NCBI GenBank assembly: GCA_000697475.1
Contig: JNEU01000924.1
Coordinates: 1-64,000 of the forward strand
Source: Lichtheimia corymbifera B2541
Taxonomy: Eukaryota > Mucoromycota > Mucoromycetes > Mucorales > Lichtheimiaceae
Reading direction: 5' to 3'
DNA length: 64,000 nucleotides
Below are positions 11,624 to 22,794 of the stretch, one piece after another (position 1 is the first letter of the stretch; every line of letters starts with the position of its first letter). Below the pieces are notes generated by a model that was not told where the DNA came from, ran no database searches, and saw only the letters and a program-made list of their open reading frames with translations. A program made the position numbers and the translations under genes.

Positions 11624-12186
11624 TCATATTTCTTGGTCGGCGGGGACATTGATGCTTGGATATGGTGAGGGGTAGCCTGCTTTGTGGTGGAGTTCAGCTA
11701 TCCGTTCCCTTAAGCGACGATTGCGACGATTCAAGTGATGGATGTATTCTGCGGCTTTAAAAAGGATGGTGCTCTTGTTGATGTTAGCTTCTTGCAGGCC
11801 CGGTACAATTTGGGTCATGTCGTTGAGTGCTGCACGGATGGCATTACGTCGCTTTTGCTCGGAAGCTGTGCGGTTTGCTCGCTTCTCGACTTCATTCATG
11901 ATCTTCTTGATACGTTTGGAGGTGGAGGTGGGGAAGGAAATACCGTCGTCATCATCACTACTGCTGCTGATACTGGATTCTCTAAGATACAATGACAAAA
12001 GAGAGGAGGATCTTCGTTTCTTGGTATTCTCATGGTATTCCTCGGTATATGGGATATGGATGGCATCACATTGGAGATAATCTGTCACCAGTTAATTCAT
12101 ATTGATATGATTACTTGCTATGTGGATATCGGCATACCAGGCTGCAGCGAGGATGCGTCATGGGGGATGATGATGGTTTTGTCCAT
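11624..12186 (-). CDS. Basic helix-loop-helix transcription factor
   Basis: Two exons: 12138-12186 and 11624-12081; 168 residues. The basic region and helix 1 read RTASEQKRRNAIRAALNDM, followed by a loop with QEANINKSTILFKAAEYI and a short leucine-containing extension (RRNRRLRERIAELH). The E and R residues of the basic region fit binding to an E-box (CANNTG). The family resembles the small fungal Ino4/Mlx-type bHLH proteins that act as heterodimer partners; the exact subfamily is uncertain. The N-terminal half has a Ser run and an acidic patch (SSSSDDDDG). A short first exon supplies the start, joined by an intron with GTATGC and GTGACAG ends. The protein is nuclear by inference. Confidence 0.88.
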
Positions 12187-13640
12187 GGTGTTGGTTGCAT
12201 GCAAAAAGAGATTGAAAGGTACCGAAAAAAAAGTCAATGCGTATTATATACATAACACGGATCATTTTTCCGAGGTTGCCACAGCCAAGGAGAAAAGAGC
12301 TTGATGCAGGGGAAATTCGGGAGCAAATAGATTCCGTAATTGTCCGTGGATGCTGGCCCCTTCCTTCATTTACCCCGCACTTTGAAAGGAATCATGTAAG
12401 TGGGACATTGATCGGTTCATTGTTATCTTTTTTTGTTTTCTCACAGCCAAATTTGAATTCATAATGATTGCATACTATTAAAAGCGCCGCCTCCTTCGAA
12501 TCGATTACTATCGTCATCATATCACTCATCATATCAACCCATATTACATGACGACATCAACGTATCGATAAACCTTACATGCATACTTGGGCCACATGTA
12601 CGTTACTCTAATCTATGATGCAAAGCGCTATCTCATCGAGTAGCTCCATAAATGAAAAGTAGAAGGCTCAACTCAGTCAGTAAGGCCAATCCATGATCTC
12701 AGCGTTCTTCTCCAACTTGTCCCGAATATGGATGAGGAGTCGATTACAGCAATGTCAGGGTAAGCCTGGTGGATAGGTCGATCCAAGCGACATGCTGCTC
12801 ACTATCTTATCTTCGATTCATACCCGATTCATATATAAAGAATTGCAAGCCAATTGCATAGTGAGGCATTTTGACCGAGTAGTACAAGTTGCTTCAGAAG
12901 CTTTGGTATTACCCCGCATTGTAAGTATGAAACCATTTTTGTGTTGGGGAAGCAAACTGTGGGAGGGTGGAAGAATTTCAGAGCAAGCACATATTTATAT
13001 TAGCGCATATCGATGAAATAATAAACGCTATACATACTACAATTTCCGTTCTTCTATGAGGCATCTTGTTGGGAAGTACTGCCTAGTGTGTCTTAATCCA
13101 TCCTTTACAATCACTTAAAGATACATCTTGAGCGGTTGTATATAAAAAATACTAAAATAATGGCATGAAATGGTAGCCATGCCACCAAGGTTCCATAAGG
13201 AAACAATATCAAATATCATACAGAAAAGACAACACCAGCTGCAATGCTAAAAAAGCAAGAGAAGTATATAGGCGATTACAAAGACCGGTGTATGAGTATC
13301 CTCCTATGAGACAACTAAAGCCTTTTAATTACCCATGATGCATCAAGTTTACGTCAGCCAGCACAAACCAAGCAATCATTGCCATGGGCAATAGTTCCGT
13401 AGGCAGGCTTTAGTTGCCATGACCATTGATTGATTTTGGATCTGTCGGTCTGAGACCGAATATTGGGTTGTCCATAACTTGGCCCGCACCTTTTGACACG
13501 CAAGTAGCGCATGTCTTTCTACACCCATGGCCCAACAGTTAATCACGAGCGGATCTGTATGTGCAATTAGCCGGGAACACATTTTATGTCTTTATTGTAG
13601 GAAGTCGATCGATTGCATAGCTATATTCGCCTTTTTCTTG
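12187..13640. other. Intergenic region, ~1.45 kb, no gene seen
   Basis: This region upstream of the bHLH gene has no supported coding or RNA gene. A minus-strand frame at 13376-13582 is open but has no recognisable domain. Confidence 0.5.
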
Positions 13641-13664
13641 AAGAATGGGTCAATTGCGCAACTA

Positions 13665-14290
13665 TTATACGATCTTGGATAGTGGGCGATTACGCAGCTA
13701 TCTTGTTTCTCCTCCTCGTTCGTTCATGGATAGTGGGTCGATTACGCAGCTATTCTTGTTCGTTCATTCCTGGATGGTGGCTCTTGTTCGTTCATGGATA
13801 GTGGGTCGATTACGCAGCTATCCTTGTTCGCTCATTCTTGGATCGTGGCTCTTGTTCGTTCATGGATAGTGGGTCGATTACGCAGCTATTCTTGTTCGTT
13901 CATTCCTGGATGGTGGCTCTTGTTCGTTCATGGATAGTGGGTCGATTACGCAGCTATTCTTGTTCGTTCATTCCTGGATCGTGGCTCTTGTTCGTTCATG
14001 GATAGTGGGTCGATTACGCAGCTATTCTTGTTCGTTCATTCCTGGATGGTGGCTCTTGTTCGTTCATGGATAGTGGGTCGATTACGCAGCTATTCTTGTT
14101 CGTTCATTCTTGGATGGTGGCTCTTGTTCGTTCATGGATAGTGGGTCGATTACGCAGCTATTCTTGTTCGTTCATTCCTGGATCGTGGCTCTCTGTGCTG
14201 ATGCTTCGTGTTCGTTCATGGATAGTGGGTCGATTACGCAGCTATTCTTGTTCGCTCATTCTTGGATGGTGGGCGATTACGCAGCATACA
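13665..14290. repeat. 68-bp tandem repeat array
   Basis: The word CATGGATAGTGGGTCGATTA starts at 13725, 13793, 13861, 13929, 13997, 14065, 14133 and 14216. Successive steps are 68 bp, except the last, which carries a ~15-bp insertion. Each unit contains GATTACGCAGCTAT and a second half TTCATTCCTGGATGGTGGC with a few substitutions. Imperfect partial units lie at both ends. Units are nearly identical, suggesting recent expansion. Open frames through the array are by-products of a 68-bp period rather than genes. Confidence 0.95.
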
Positions 14291-14439
14291 CAAACACTTA
14301 TGGCTTACAATACATGACACCTTCTATGTTTATTTACATTGTAAACCCCTTATTGTCCAAATTGGTACATATTATTAAACTACTACTTCGTAATCCTTGT
14401 ATGCGTGTACAAGATCTGACAATTGCTATATTCAGGGTG

Positions 14440-15955
14440 GTACTGGTGTTGAGGTGAAAAAGCAACTTGACCAGCAGATGCTGCTGTATAAGACATTAGT
14501 AAGTTCAACGCCGATGAACATTGATGCGGAGAGGAAATTGTACTTTCCTTTTATGATCCCGTGACCTTGTTGGAAATACACTTGGCATTCAATGAAAGCG
14601 CGACTGCGGAATTGCATGAATCCCTCCTCTTCCTTGTCCACATCCAACCCATGACACGTCTACTCTCTGAAAGCCAACTTGAACTTAAGGAAGCCATCAA
14701 ATCCTATTTGCGCATCACGCCACCTGCCGATTGGAACACAGTCGCACTCTTGGAGGATCTACTCACACGTTACGCGATTGCCGACATCGATGGTGACTTG
14801 AGCACTTTCAAAAGTTGCTACATTGAAGCATTGCAATCGTACCGACAATGCAACATACACGAGAAAGTCATTGCAGCCACTGAGCGTCTTGAAGCCTTAC
14901 CACATATATTGAAAGCACCCGCCATAAGAAAGATCTTCCATCAACGGTACCAGGAGTGCATACGCGAGATTGGTGGTAGCTGCAGCAACCACAAGCCTTT
15001 TGGTCTCAGCAACATCCGCGGTTAGAACCGAAGTACAAGCAAGCAAGACATTTAAGGAGATGGATGCCCGTGAAAAAGCTGCATACCTTGTGGACAAGCT
15101 GGGTGACGAAGGTGTGCTGGATATGTCAGTGTCACGTATACCGTACCGATTCCGAGGAGGCGTGAAGGATATAAGTGCGTATTTCTCTATCCCTTTAAAG
15201 CCTATGGTCACACTTGACGAATGGCGTGCATTGCTTGATTTTGCTAAGTGCAAAAGCGGAGACGACGTGGATGATTTGCTTGCCGAGATGTTCGCAAAAC
15301 GCAATATCACCGGGAATTTGGCATACATTCGTTCAGCAATTGACGGACTACAAGCGCTATGGAAGTCGAATCGGTTACGGTCGAGTAATGATGAAGGATG
15401 GTTTCGTCAGAACGTATACTCTTATATATGGGATCGACTTTTCTTACACAACGACATTTTCTACACCAAACGAGCCGAATGTTTATCAGCTGTGATAAAG
15501 GAGTTACAAGAATCGGAGGAAGTGGCACAGCAACGCTTGGACTTCATTTTACTCCGAGGAAAAACCCGACCATGGAGACATCAAGCACGACATCAGCAAA
15601 GCCAAAAAACTGCGTCATCATATGCTACAGCTATGGAAGAGCAAACTGGGATCAACAACGCTGGCAAAAGAATTGGAAGCTATTACTTGCCAATGGAAGG
15701 GAATGCAACTGACAATCTATGGTACAAGAATCGTGGATGATGGTAGATTTCTGTCGTATACCAAGAAGCACGTCACAATTCCGTCCGAAAGTGGACATTA
15801 TGCAGCAGCAGCTCAAGCACTCCTGACGATGTTGTCCTTGAAACAGCAGGCAACTATCAACTACGGCCGATTTGCATCAATGCTTGAAGAAAAACAGACA
15901 ATTGAGATCGAGACTCTGAGCCACGACCACGGTGATTATCTGCTACGAGAACCCA
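14440..15955 (+). pseudogene. Frameshifted relic of an uncharacterised mucoralean family protein
   Basis: Coding potential moves through three frames. Frame 2 covers about 14540-15000 (TRLLSESQLELKEAIKSYL; ATERLEALPHIL). Frame 3 covers about 15020-15545 (MDAREKAAYLVDKLGDEGVL; WFRQNVYSYIWDRLF). Frame 1 covers about 15550-15955 (HDISKAKKLRHHML; YGTRIVDDGRFLSYTKKHV). No GT-AG intron of reasonable size explains either switch, so I read this as a gene with at least two frameshifts. The second half recalls, from memory, a large family of unknown function in mucoralean genomes whose members share an RLDF...HDISKAKK...YG.RIV.DGR pattern. No active site can be assigned. It sits between a tandem array and a CA microsatellite. 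Confidence 0.55.
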
Positions 15956-15976
15956 CCACACCCACACACACACACG

Positions 15977-16007
<31 letters not shown>

Positions 16008-16125
16008 CACACACATCACACACACCACACACATCACACACACACACAACACGCACACACATCACACACACACACAACACGCACACACACACATCACCCA
16101 CACCCACCCAAACCCAACCACGTGT
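15956..16125. repeat. CA microsatellite
   Basis: About 170 bp of (CA)n interrupted by ACC, ATC and ACG. It directly follows the last readable part of the relic gene and has replaced or extended its 3' end. Confidence 0.95.
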
Positions 16126-17292
16126 ATCCGTTAGTATTTGAATGTAAAGCATAGGTTGGTTAATATATGGATGTAAACCATTCTTTGCTATCTTTGCAAA
16201 AGGTATTTGTGATACATATTGATGCTACATAGCTTACTCGCTGTGCTCGCTGCGCCAAAGATACTCATGACATTGGCGCTACTTTGCTTGCTCGCTATGC
16301 TCGCTACGCAAATGATACCAATATTTATAGGCAATAATATATGATATGGCTATCAATGATACATTGATAGAGTTGTTGATAATACGGTATGGGAGGCTAC
16401 TTGTGATGTATTGATGCGTAATAAGACAACTGCGTAAACGATCGTTGAAGCAGTATCTTGGACACTGGGTATTGTGTATGGTGGAGAATCACTGTCAATT
16501 CGATCTTGACACCAATACGCAAGTTCGTAGTTAAGCTATGTTCTTCATGTACAAAACATGGGTATTGCAAAAGAGTGCTTTATTGTCGATTGCATTGTTA
16601 TATAAGGCTTACTGTTAATTAATCGATGTGGTGATAATGGTCATGTAATTGAAGAAGAGGGCTTTTATTGTGGATCAGGATGAGTGATGAGGAAAAAGGA
16701 GGGACGCGTGATTGGTGAAAAAGTGATCTAAGCCAAATCAGGATTCTAAGATATATCCTATATTGTGTACTGTATAGTAGTGTTTGCTCCTTTATCCACA
16801 TGCGTTATAATAATAATTGTTGCCAGAGGTTATATGTTCTATTAGTCATAAGTGAGAATAGGGAGACGCCATGTATAAATGGCCAGCACGCCAAAGTGAG
16901 AAATACAAGATGCCAATTAAGCAACATGCTCGACCAGCCACTGAGGCCATCATGATGATATGTACATATTCCCTCAATGTTCGTGTGACGCCAAGTGGAA
17001 AAAGATCAGGCACCAAACATTAGGAAAACTTTGTGGTGTAGGCTACACAAAAGAAAAGCTTCCCAGCAACAAGAGCACGCGGCATTTGACAAGTCTTGTG
17101 CACTACATCACCTTTCAGCTGAAAACGTGGAGATGACGCACCAAAATCGGACCCTTCCACAATATCTGAAACCCGACGAGAGAGTTTTGTCAGCACGCAT
17201 ATGATCATCACATTCGGTTTTGGTTGCTGTCTTATTTTTTCAGTGCCCACCCCGCTTCTTTATTCTTTCACCTCTTCTTTCACTACACAACC
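16126..17292. other. Intergenic region, ~1.15 kb
   Basis: No gene was seen. A short direct duplication lies at about 16225-16315: two ~50-bp copies around GCTCGCTGTGCTCGCT and GCTCGCTATGCTCGCT. The last ~100 bp are pyrimidine-rich and form the PEX11 leader. Confidence 0.5.
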
Positions 17293-18164
17293 ATGTCCGT
17301 TGACACTTTTAACCGTTTCCTTGCAACCACTACGGGTCGTGAAAAGGCCTGTCGTCTCGTTCAATACTTTGCTCGCTTTTATGCCTTTTATCTTTTCCGT
17401 AGCGGTGCACCCAAGGAGGCTATTCAACGTTGGAATGATCTCAAGAGCCATATCGGTAACGCTCGCAAGTTCTTCCGTCTTTTCAAGCAAGTTGAATTCG
17501 CCACCACTGCTGTCAAGAGCTTGAGCATCCAAGATGAGGTCGTGCGTGCTACCAGTGTGCTTAAGCAGGTTGGCATGTTCTTCTACTATGGCACTGAAGC
17601 TCTCAATTTGGTATGTATGATGGGGTTGTGGCAAATAAGAGATGGTGGATAGGCAGTGAACTCACACACAAAATCTATATAGGCCAATGCTATCAAGTTT
17701 TACAAGTTCGACAACATTAAGGACATTCAGCGTCTTGGTTTCAAATGCTGGTTGTTTGCATTGATCATGTCCATCATCACCAGTATCCACAAGTTGCGTG
17801 GATTGCATGTTCGTGAAGCCATGCTCAACAAGAACGAAAAGGCTCCCGAGGCTGATGCTAAGGCTCTTGTCAAGTAAGTATATAAAAGGGGATTACAAAT
17901 TTGGAGAACGCTGTGTGTTAAACAAGAGCCAATAGGGAAAAGAAGGGACTCCACAAGCAATTATTGCAAGATGCTGTGGATGCCATCATCCCCGTTGCTG
18001 GTCTCAACATTATCGGTTTTGATGAAGGCATCGTTGGTCTTGCTGGGTAAGCTTTTTTTTACAAATTCTCCCCGGTTGTGCAACCTTCCTAATCTCTCAT
18101 TTTTAGTATGACTACCTCTTGGTTGGCTGTTACTTCCCAATGGCAAAAGGTTGCTTCCAAGTAA
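17293..18164 (+). CDS. PEX11: Peroxisomal membrane protein PEX11
   Basis: Exons 17293-17610, 17683-17873, 17936-18046 and 18107-18164; 225 residues. PEX11 remodels and elongates the peroxisomal membrane before division and responds to fatty-acid growth. Family features: the N-terminal amphipathic helix region GREKACRLVQYFARFY (residues ~14-29); WNDLKSHIGNARKFFRLFK; a central stretch ending LGFKCWLFALIMSII; and the C-terminal hydrophobic part IIPVAGLNIIGFDEGIVGLAG. Length matches the family (220-250). No PTS1 is expected, because it is a membrane protein. It is the first of three co-oriented peroxisomal genes, followed 660 bp later by acyl-CoA oxidase. Confidence 0.94.
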
Positions 18165-18825
18165 TTCCCCATCTAGACGATCTCACTATTTCCTCCACCT
18201 CCTCCTATTCCTCCTTCACCCAACTTGCATCATCCTAGTCTTGCATATCCTGTACACGTCTCCTCCAAAAAACGGTACCATTGTTTATAAACACACCCAC
18301 ACGTGCTTACTCATTCTTGATTCACGTGCCCTTTTTTTATTTCATCATGCAAAGGATGCTATTCGCAGCAGCTTGTCATTACTTCAGGGACCGTGTCACA
18401 CAGTCCAATCGTGTACATTTTCTTAGTCGTTCAATACCCACGGGATTTTAGACCCATACTGCTATTTACCACAATGCGAATATGGAGGAAAAGTATGCCT
18501 AAAGGACATCCGAAAGGTAGTGTTGGATGATTGATAGATGAAAGGTCTTTATATAATATAATGATTGTCATATTGATGAAACAGGCAGGACATTTGGATA
18601 GACTGGATGGGATATATCAGGGTTGAGCGGTATTGTGGATGTGTCATGGAAACGGAGCGTGGGCAGTTGGCAGGTCCATATAGGTAATGATGGTGCACAA
18701 ATACCTATCCACGTTATGTAAAGGATTTTCTCATCGCTCACAAGACTGTAGATCATACATACCTGTATAAATATACAAATGGCCAGGGATCGTTTTCATT
18801 GCTTTCATGCGTAGCAATAACTATC
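18165..18825. promoter_or_regulatory. Intergenic region with acyl-CoA oxidase promoter
   Basis: Between PEX11 and the oxidase there is no gene. TATAAATATA at 18766-18775 lies about 55 bp before the oxidase ATG and is the likely TATA box. I could not identify an oleate-response type element with confidence. Confidence 0.55.
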
Positions 18826-21128
18826 ATGGTCGCTGCTGACAACAATAATCAACCCACTCGTTTTCCTCCGCTCGCACCAAAGTCTCCTTCTGGCGTTGAC
18901 CTTCTTGCTGCAGAGAGAAAGAAATCAAGCTTCAATGTAGACTCAATGACCAAGTTCATCTACCCGGATGGGTGGCTCGACAGAATGAATAATGTGCTTG
19001 CTGTCATCGAGAAGGATCCGGCATTCGACAAAACCATGCGCTACTACCAGAATCGCTACGAAGGAATGCGACAGGCTTATGCCAAAGAAAAGCGCATCCG
19101 TCAGTTGTCTACGTACGTAATTGAACCCGTTCTTTGTTACACCAATCATGTACTCAACTTGTCTTTGTGTGTAGGGAACATGGATGGGATGATATGGATA
19201 GAAGCATGGCTACTTTTCTTTATGATGGCGTTTCACCGGTACGAGATAAGGATATTATGGTATATGGTCATGGGCAGCAATGGCTCATTGTGGGATTTAT
19301 TCTAGTTCTCAGTGCATCACAGTATGTTCATGACGACCTTGCGCAATCAATGCAACGACGAGCAACGCAAATTGTTTTACGAGCCTGCGACACGACTCGA
19401 GATCATTGGTTGCTATGCACAAACTGAGCTTGGCCATGGATCCAATGTGCGAGGATTGGAGACGACAGCAACCTACATCCCCGAGGACAATGAATTTGAG
19501 ATCCATTCGCCACACCTTACATCATCCAAATGGTGGATTGGAGGATTAGGCAAGAGCGCCACTCACTGTGTCTTGATGGCTCGGCTTATCATTCACGGCA
19601 AGGATTATGGGCCACACCCCTTCTGTTTCCAAATCCGAAGTCTCAGGGATCATCGGCCTCTGCCTGGTATTACTGTGGGCGACATTGGACCAAAGTTGGG
19701 ATACAACAGCAATGACAATGGCTTTATCCTCTTTGACCATTTCCGTGTACCGCACATCTCGCTTCTTGCAAAGTTTTCTCAGGTCAAACCAGGAACTGGT
19801 GAATACATCAAGCCGCCCAATGCACGTCTTTCCTATGGCACCATGGTCTTTATTCGAGCAAACATCGTCGCAGGTACATAGTACATTCATTGTGTAGTTG
19901 GTCGCCCTTGTGCTTATATTTTTTCCTTTGTTTGCAATAGGGAGCCGGTTTGCTATGGCACGTGCAGCCACTGTTGCAGTGCGTTATTCCGCTGTTCGTC
20001 GTCAATTTGTGGATGCTGCTGAACCAAAAAAGTGGGGCAAAGAGGTCATTGAAACTCCTGTCATCGACTACACAATGCAGCAATATCGGCTCTTTCCCGT
20101 TATAGCAGGTGCTTACGCTTTATTGTTCACTGGCCGTGAAATGCTTCGTCTGTACGACCTTAATCAAGAAGCCATGAAGCAAGGCGACTATGGACTACTA
20201 GCCGACTTGCATGCAAGCTCATCCGGTCTCAAATCTTTGACAACGACGATGGCTGTAAATGCAGTGGAGGAATGTCGACGTGCATGTGGTGGTCACGGAT
20301 ACAGCATGTTTTCTGGTCTGGGTCAATTTTATCAGGATTATGTTCCTAATGTCACGTAAGTTTGGATACCTTGTTGTGCATATAAACATCCATCTCATGA
20401 ATCATGGATATAAAAATAGCTTCGAAGGTGATAATTACATTCTCACACATCAAACAACGCGTTATATCTGCAAGACATATCGCAACGTGGTGGCAGGCAA
20501 GGCTGTTCCATCCGAGCACAACATGACAGTGACCTATTTGATGCAATACTTGCAAGATCCCAAAGCGACAAGCGCTGACGACTTGACCAATCCTGAGGTT
20601 ATACTCAATGCATTTGGATATCGAGCAGCTTACTTTGCAGCACAGCTGGTGGAACAACTGGATCATGAAGGACGATCTTGGAACAGCATGCTTGTGGAAG
20701 TCAATCGCGTCTCACGTGCTCATTGTCAATATATGCTTGTTCGCAACTTTTTTGTCGGCATACGCCAAGCTGACCAGCAATTACAGCCTGTGCTATCGGT
20801 ATTGGCGCGTCTATTTGCATTGCATATGATGGAGCAAGAGCTTGCAGATTTCATGTTGACAGGATATATTACAAGTGCTCAAGGCAAATCTCTCAGGAAG
20901 CTTGTATTGGATTATATTTCAAAGATTAGAGATGATGCGGTGGCCCTTGTAGATGCGTTTGCATTGCCTGATTATTATCTTCACTCAGCTCTTGGACGAT
21001 ACGATGGAAAAGTGTACGAAAGCATGACAAAGATGGCCGAGCTAGAGCCTTTGAATCAGACCCAAGTAGTGGATATGTACGAAGAATACATCAAGCCCCA
21101 CGTCTATAAACCAAATAGCAAGTTGTAA
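18826..21128 (+). CDS. POX1: Peroxisomal acyl-CoA oxidase
   Basis: Exons 18826-19112, 19175-19238, 19306-19873, 19941-20355 and 20420-21128; 680 residues. It catalyses the first, FAD-dependent step of peroxisomal beta-oxidation: acyl-CoA to trans-2-enoyl-CoA with release of hydrogen peroxide. Visible family blocks are CYAQTELGHGSNVRGLETTA (substrate/FAD loop, residues ~161-180), KWWIGGLGKSATHC, ARAATVAVRYSAVRRQF and the ACGGHGY segment carrying the C-terminal domain signature. The protein ends SKL, a canonical PTS1 signal, so import by PEX5 is expected. Length is that of fungal and animal oxidases (~660-750). An AATAAA follows at about 21133. It sits between PEX11 and an SCP2 protein that also ends SKL. 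Confidence 0.96.
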
Positions 21129-21575
21129 ATGAATAAACAAATATAAAGGTTGAGACACTATGACAAAATAATGGCATCCCTGGTTATTGTCCCATCTACT
21201 TGGACACTGAGTTAGTGGTTACCCAACACTTCATCGCCACCCCCAATAATTCCCATTGATTGATATATCCTCAGGGACACGTAATTGAATCATGAATAAT
21301 AAAGGCATGTGTTGCTATGACAAGAATCTCTTTCCCATGAACCATATAGTATTTGTGCAAGCCTTGGGGTTCGCCGAGCATAGCTTATGCCTACCCCACA
21401 TTTTAATGCACAGCAGCTTCCCACAGTAAAATTTCACATGCCGATTGCTGTCAGCTTTCTCCCCAATGTCTTGTCGTTCTCTCTCCCATCTTGTGCAACG
21501 CCCAGCATATTTAAGCCTTGAACCCCAACGGCAATATCGTTGATTCAACTACTCGACTCCATTCCATAACACACA
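21129..21575. other. Intergenic region between oxidase and SCP2 genes
   Basis: About 450 bp with the oxidase polyadenylation signal at its left end and a TATTTAAG word about 65 bp before the next ATG. No gene was seen. Confidence 0.5.
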
Positions 21576-22339
21576 ATGTCGACTCCTCTTGCTAGCGATC
21601 TCTTGCTCCCTGAACTTGAACGACAACTCAAGGAAGAACCCCACCTTATCCCAGCTGTTAAGGGCCTCTTTATTGTCACTGTCACCAAAAAGAAAAAGGC
21701 CGCTGCCGTTTGGTATGAAACAACCTTGTAATGACGCATTCCCATCAGCAACGTTACTCATTTCATGGTTAGGTATATTCTCTTGCAAGGTATATAAAGC
21801 GTGTCCTTTTATGGAATAGATTTCATTGTCAAGAGTGGATCATTATAATTCATCAATGAATGATGTAGGCAAGGATACGATGCCTGTCATTACCAACGAC
21901 CAAGAAAAGGCAAAGGACGCTGCCAAGTCCAAGGTTAGAACCGTCAAGATTCAAGTCGAGGATACTGATCTCGTCAACTTTATCACTGGAGGGTAAGTGG
22001 CTGTTTGTGGATCATCGTTATACTTTTGTACTAAATATACACATTTAGCATGACTGGTAAGATCCGAATCACATTGGTTCATTTGTTTTCAGCTATTTGA
22101 CATGTAAACAACTCTGAAGGCATCAAGGCGTATATGAGTGGGAAAATCAAGGTTCGTGGTGATCTCATCCTCGCACAAAAGTTGGAAGAAATCTTTGAGA
22201 AGGCTGGTGGTCGTGATGTAAGTGTACTTAAAGGCTCATTATCGGTCATAATTAATAACCTTGTCACTCCTAGCGCGCCATCGCATTCATCAAGCAAAAT
22301 GAACAGCTGAGAGCATTGACTGTGAAATCCAAGTTGTAA
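21576..22339 (+). CDS. SCP2 sterol/lipid-transfer domain protein with PTS1
   Basis: Six exons: 21576-21712, 21773-21789 (17 nt), 21869-21992, 22049-22056 (8 nt), 22120-22217 and 22274-22339; 149 residues. The chain is a stand-alone SCP2 domain: an N-terminal helix, a beta-sheet with KGLFIVTVTKKKKAAAVWYI, then DLVNFITGGMTGIKAYMSGKI and VRGDLILAQKLEEIF. SCP2 domains bind fatty acyl-CoA and sterols and help feed peroxisomal enzymes. The C-terminus is SKL, a PTS1 signal. The 8-nt exon (CATGACTG) is required: it supplies the conserved Gly-Met-Thr-Gly turn and keeps the frame. It is third in the peroxisomal cluster and co-oriented with PEX11 and the oxidase. Confidence 0.9.
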
Positions 22340-22794
22340 ATCGGCGTACAACACGAACATATCCCCATAGTACAATATATACTCGAATTAAACGGTATCA
22401 CACACAATTCCCTTGCTGAATTACTTGGATCATTGATGCGGGTTGAGCGAACTTGGTGTTACAACGCTGCTGGATGTTGAGAAAAGGATACGTGCCAAGT
22501 TGGATAATAGAGGTGGATTACAGCAGATTCTTTTGTTCTTTGAGAATGGGGCGCTGATGAACATGAGCACTCTGGTCGGATATAGCTCAATGCTTGATCT
22601 CTTTACCACCCCTCGCTTAATAAAGTGCATCAATTACATAGCCCATCATCATTACTATAATAGCAGATACCAAAGATGCCACATGAACAATAAAGTGTTG
22701 TGCTTTGTGAATACCAAAATATGTATTGAGTATAGAGATCTTCGTATATAAAGAATATTTACATGTACTGTAGTAAAAAGGTATATATAATACA
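22340..22794. other. Convergent intergenic region
   Basis: About 455 bp between the 3' ends of the SCP2 gene and the OPT transporter gene. It is AT-rich and expected to hold both terminators. No gene was seen. Confidence 0.5.

Noticed and set aside
13376..13582. Minus-strand small ORF
   Set aside because: No domain, no clear start context, no introns linking it to other coding sequence.
13665..14290. CRISPR-like array
   Set aside because: Whole 68-bp units are repeated with no unique spacers, and the genome is eukaryotic.
13645..14317. Frames through the 68-bp array
   Set aside because: A 68-bp period cycles through all frames, so peptide repeats are an artefact.
15932..16141. His/Thr repeat protein across the CA run
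   Set aside because: Pure microsatellite translation.
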